Source: Puerhibacterium puerhi
GTDB lineage: Bacteria; Actinomycetota; Actinomycetes; Actinomycetales; Cellulomonadaceae
DNA length: 64,000 nt
Assembly (NCBI RefSeq): GCF_009846865.1
Contig: NZ_WUWN01000008.1
Span: 1-64,000 of the forward strand
Direction: 5' to 3'
Shown here: piece by piece, positions 61,816 through 64,000 of the stretch
How positions within the stretch are numbered: position 1 is the first letter of the stretch
Layout of the letters: each line of letters opens with the position of its first letter
Notes under the pieces: generated by a model
Seen by the model: only the letters and a program-made list of their open reading frames with translations
The model's database searches: none
What the model was told of the DNA's origin: nothing
Translations under genes and position numbers: made by a program

Positions 61816-61854
61816 CCGCGGCCCGTCGCCGGAACCTCCGGCGGCGGGCCGCGG
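61816..61854. terminator. terminator of fumC
   Basis: 17-bp stem (arms 61816-61832 and 61838-61854, one G-U pair) with a five-base loop 15 bases after the fumC stop. Confidence 0.8.
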
Positions 61855-61937
61855 CGCGTCCGGGGATGCTGGTCCTCTGGGACGCTGATCACGGCGGGTG
61901 GCGCCCGCCCGCGCGGGGTCACGGACCGATGAATCGG

Positions 61938-61943
61938 TAGACT
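61938..61943 (+). promoter_or_regulatory. near-leaderless -10 for the FUSC gene
   Basis: TAGACT, nine bases before ATG 61953, implying a leader of two bases or fewer. Confidence 0.5.
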
Positions 61944-61952
61944 GAGGCAAGC

Positions 61953-63284
61953 ATGTCGACTCATCCCCTCGCCCCCGTCACGTCCACCGCCCGCGAGCTG
62001 CTCGACCCCTCGGTCCTCCGGGAGTCCCTCAAGGTGGGGCGGGCCGACGCGGCGGTCGCCCCCGCCGTCCGCGTGGGGCTCGCCGGCGCGCTGGCCCTCG
62101 TCGGCTTCGGCCTCGTCGGCCACCAGGAGCTCGCCGGCTTTGCCGCGCTCGGCGCGCTGACCTCGCTGTACGGCCGCTTCGACACCTACCGGCGCCGCGC
62201 CGCGCTGCTCGGATGGGTCGCCCTCCTGATGTCCGGCGCCATCGGCCTGTTCACGCTCGTCACCGCGCTGCGCGCCCCGACGCCGGTGACGTGGGTGCTC
62301 ATGGCGCTCCTGGCGGGCGGCATGACGGCGTTCGTGCTGCTGCTGCGCACCGGCGCGCCCGGCGCCACGATCGTCGTGTTCTGCGCCGGCGCCGGCGTGG
62401 CCGGCAGCCCGGTGCTGGCCGACGTGCTGCCCCGCACGGGCGCCGCGCTCGCCGGGGCGGTGCTCGCCTGGCTGATCTGCATGGCGGGGGCGGTCTTCCG
62501 GCCGACGGCGCCCGCGCGCCTGGCCGTGCGCCGCGCCGCCGAGGCCGTGCGCCGCGCCCAGGCCTCCGGCCTGCCCCAGGCCCGCGCCGCGGCCGAGGGC
62601 TCGATCGCCGCGGCACGCGGGGCGCTCGCCGACGACGCGTCATGGCGCCGCACCCGCCCGGTGGCGCTCGCCCTGGCCGGCGAGCTGCACGACGTCGAGC
62701 GGTCGCTGCACGGCGAGCACGTCGTGCCGCACGACGCCCCGGACGCCGCCGAGGCGGCAGCGCCGCTGCCGCCTCGGCAGGGCCTGCGGGCGACCGCCCG
62801 CGTCGAGCGGCACCGGCCCGGCTGGGTGCTGAACACCGTGCGCGTCACGGTCGCCGGCGTCCTGGCCTCCGCGGCGTCCGCCGCGGCCGGGCTCGGGCAC
62901 GCGGCGTGGGCGGTGATGGGGTCGACCGCCACGCTCCAGGGCGCCACCGCCCGGCACATGGCGGTGCGCGCGCTGCAGCGCGCCGCGGGCACCGTCGTCG
63001 GCGCGCTGTGCGTCGCCTGGCCGCTGCTGGCCGCCGACCTGTCCTTCTGGCAGACGGCGGCGCTCGTGTTCGTGCTGCAGATCGCCACCGAGGTGGTCAT
63101 CGCCGTCAACTACGGCCTGGCGCAGGTGCTCATCGCGCCGATGGCGCTGCTCATGACGGCGCTCGGCGCGCCGACCGACCCGTCCGCGCTGGCGGTCGAC
63201 CGCGCGCTCGACACCGCGATCGGTGCGCTCGTCGGCGTCGTCGCGGTGCTGCTGATCCACCCGCGGGCGCGGGCCGAGCGCTGA
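61953..63284 (+). CDS. FUSC-family membrane protein
   Basis: 443 residues. Two blocks of membrane helices, about six in residues 35-185 and five or six in 290-435, are separated by a cytosolic helical domain (~190-285; RRAAEAVRRAQASGL). This is the layout of fusaric-acid-resistance/aromatic-acid exporter proteins (FUSC). GHAAWAVMGSTATLQGAT, quoted by AAWAVMGSTA, matches the second-block signature. Exporter function is inferred from family only. Confidence 0.8.
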   Translation: MSTHPLAPVTSTARELLDPSVLRESLKVGRADAAVAPAVRVGLAGALALVGFGLVGHQELAGFAALGALTSLYGRFDTYRRRAALLGWVALLMSGAIGLFTLVTALRAPTPVTWVLMALLAGGMTAFVLLLRTGAPGATIVVFCAGAGVAGSPVLADVLPRTGAALAGAVLAWLICMAGAVFRPTAPARLAVRRAAEAVRRAQASGLPQARAAAEGSIAAARGALADDASWRRTRPVALALAGELHDVERSLHGEHVVPHDAPDAAEAAAPLPPRQGLRATARVERHRPGWVLNTVRVTVAGVLASAASAAAGLGHAAWAVMGSTATLQGATARHMAVRALQRAAGTVVGALCVAWPLLAADLSFWQTAALVFVLQIATEVVIAVNYGLAQVLIAPMALLMTALGAPTDPSALAVDRALDTAIGALVGVVAVLLIHPRARAER

Positions 63285-63288
63285 CGCA

Positions 63289-63326
63289 GCGGTGCCGCGG
63301 GACGCCGACGCGCCCCGCGGCACCGC
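63289..63326. terminator. bidirectional terminator between FUSC and phoH genes
   Basis: Perfect 13-bp stem GCGGTGCCGCGGG with its complement and a 12-base loop between convergent genes. Confidence 0.75.
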
Positions 63327-63340
63327 GTCCGCTCACCGGT

Positions 63341-64000
63341 TCACAGCTCGAGGTTCTCCAGCATGTCCGTGACCAGGGCCGCGATCTGCGAGCGCTCGGA
63401 CCGGGTCAGGGTCACGTGCGCGAACAGCGGGTGGCCCTTGAGCTTCTCGATCACCGCCGCCACGCCGTCGTGCCGGCCCACCCGCAGGTTGTCGCGCTGG
63501 GCGACGTCGTGGGTGAGCACCACGCGGGAGTTCTGGCCCATGCGCGAGAGCACCGTCAGCAGCACGTTGCGCTCGAGCGACTGCGCCTCGTCCACGATCA
63601 CGAACGCGTCGTGCAGCGACCGGCCCCGGATGTGGGTCAGCGGCAGCACCTCGAGCATGTCGCGGGCGATCACCTCGTCGACCACCTCGGGCGACACCAG
63701 CGCCCCGAGGGTGTCGTAGACGGCCTGCGCCCACGGGTTCATCTTCTCGGACTCGCTGCCCGGCAGGTAGCCCAGCTCCTGGCCGCCCACCGCGTACAGC
63801 GGCCGGAACACGATGATCTTGCGGTGCTGGCGCCGCTCGAGCACCGCCTCGAGGCCGGCGCACAGCGCGAGCGCCGACTTGCCGGTGCCGGCGCGCCCGC
63901 CGAGCGAGACGATGCCGACGGACTCGTCGAGCAGCACGTCGATGGCCACGCGCTGCTCGGCCGAGCGGCCGTGCACGCCGAACAGCTCCTGGTCGCCGCG
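63341..64000 (-). CDS. PhoH-family ATPase (PhoH2 type), 5' part outside window
   Basis: The C-terminal 219 residues of the gene. The P-loop is [13 protein letters not shown], Walker B is [12 protein letters not shown], followed by [17 protein letters not shown]. The frame runs on past the window edge with the conserved [15 protein letters not shown], so the N-terminal part, expected to be a PIN RNase domain as in PhoH2 (VapC-like plus helicase), is missing here. M. tuberculosis phoH2 (Rv1095) lies in the same neighbourhood. Confidence 0.9.
   Translation of the reverse strand, partial: RGDQELFGVHGRSAEQRVAIDVLLDESVGIVSLGGRAGTGKSALALCAGLEAVLERRQHRKIIVFRPLYAVGGQELGYLPGSESEKMNPWAQAVYDTLGALVSPEVVDEVIARDMLEVLPLTHIRGRSLHDAFVIVDEAQSLERNVLLTVLSRMGQNSRVVLTHDVAQRDNLRVGRHDGVAAVIEKLKGHPLFAHVTLTRSERSQIAALVTDMLENLEL

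Overview
The window is chromosomal core sequence from a very GC-rich actinobacterium, most likely Micrococcales and probably Cellulomonadaceae or Promicromonosporaceae. The evidence is extreme G/C at third codon positions, many GTG starts, 4-base ATGA/GTGA gene overlaps, mycothiol biosynthesis (mshB), a standalone DUF3117 protein, and gene neighbourhoods that match Mycobacterium blocks (cdd-deoA next to sdhCDAB; sigE-rseA-htrA-tatB next to folP2-LOG-dapE/dapD; ychF-ispH-xseA-xseB-fum-phoH). I see no insertion sequence, prophage, integrase, CRISPR array, rRNA or tRNA.

Layout. 0.2-7.4 kb (minus): nucleoside salvage operon, a BMP/PnrA lipoprotein, ABC ATPase, two permeases, cytidine deaminase and thymidine phosphorylase. 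7.6-10 kb (minus): M20 amidohydrolase and mannose-1-phosphate guanylyltransferase. 10.1-13.8 kb (plus): sdhCDAB behind a CRP/GlxR-like palindrome. 13.9-16.7 kb (minus): YihY membrane protein, 2'-5' RNA ligase-like protein, trpS. 16.8-20.4 kb (minus): envelope-stress cluster sigE, zinc anti-sigma factor, HtrA protease, TatB, with a divergent O-methyltransferase. 21.3-26.8 kb: DUF3117, FolP2-like protein, LOG protein, dapE and the divergent dapD, then a membrane-anchored lysozyme-like protein. 26.9-30.5 kb: gltA, dapC, fdxA and a small SH3-like protein. 30.5-35.6 kb (minus): VanW protein, an ACT-domain protein, pheA, tyrA. 35.8-39.3 kb (minus): typA, mshB, DUF6113. 39.5-45 kb (minus): complete oligopeptide ABC transporter. 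45.4-47.2 kb: BCCT transporter. 47.5-49.4 kb: M23 peptidase with an apparent frameshift, and two small membrane proteins. 49.5-53.1 kb (minus): ychF and an ABC-2 exporter. 53.3-64 kb: rmuC, a repeat-rich intergenic region, ispH, xseA, an antisense ABC-F gene, xseB, carbonic anhydrase, fumC, FUSC protein and a PhoH gene cut by the window end.

Working together, the genes cover the TCA cycle (gltA, sdhCDAB, fumC), lysine and peptidoglycan precursors (dapC, dapD, dapE), phenylalanine/tyrosine synthesis, nucleoside and peptide uptake, envelope stress, and DNA repair. At least twelve genes carry a TANNNT hexamer only 6 to 9 bases before the start codon, the signature of leaderless transcripts. The most unusual points are a symmetric back-to-back leaderless promoter between dapE and dapD, a fumC gene whose conserved N-terminus precedes any usable start codon, a 23-bp hairpin inside the start of mshB, the xseA/xseB pair split by an antisense ABC-F gene, and a composite 32-bp tandem repeat plus palindrome region at about 55 kb. 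I found no convincing wholly new multi-gene system. Most of the window is well-understood core metabolism.
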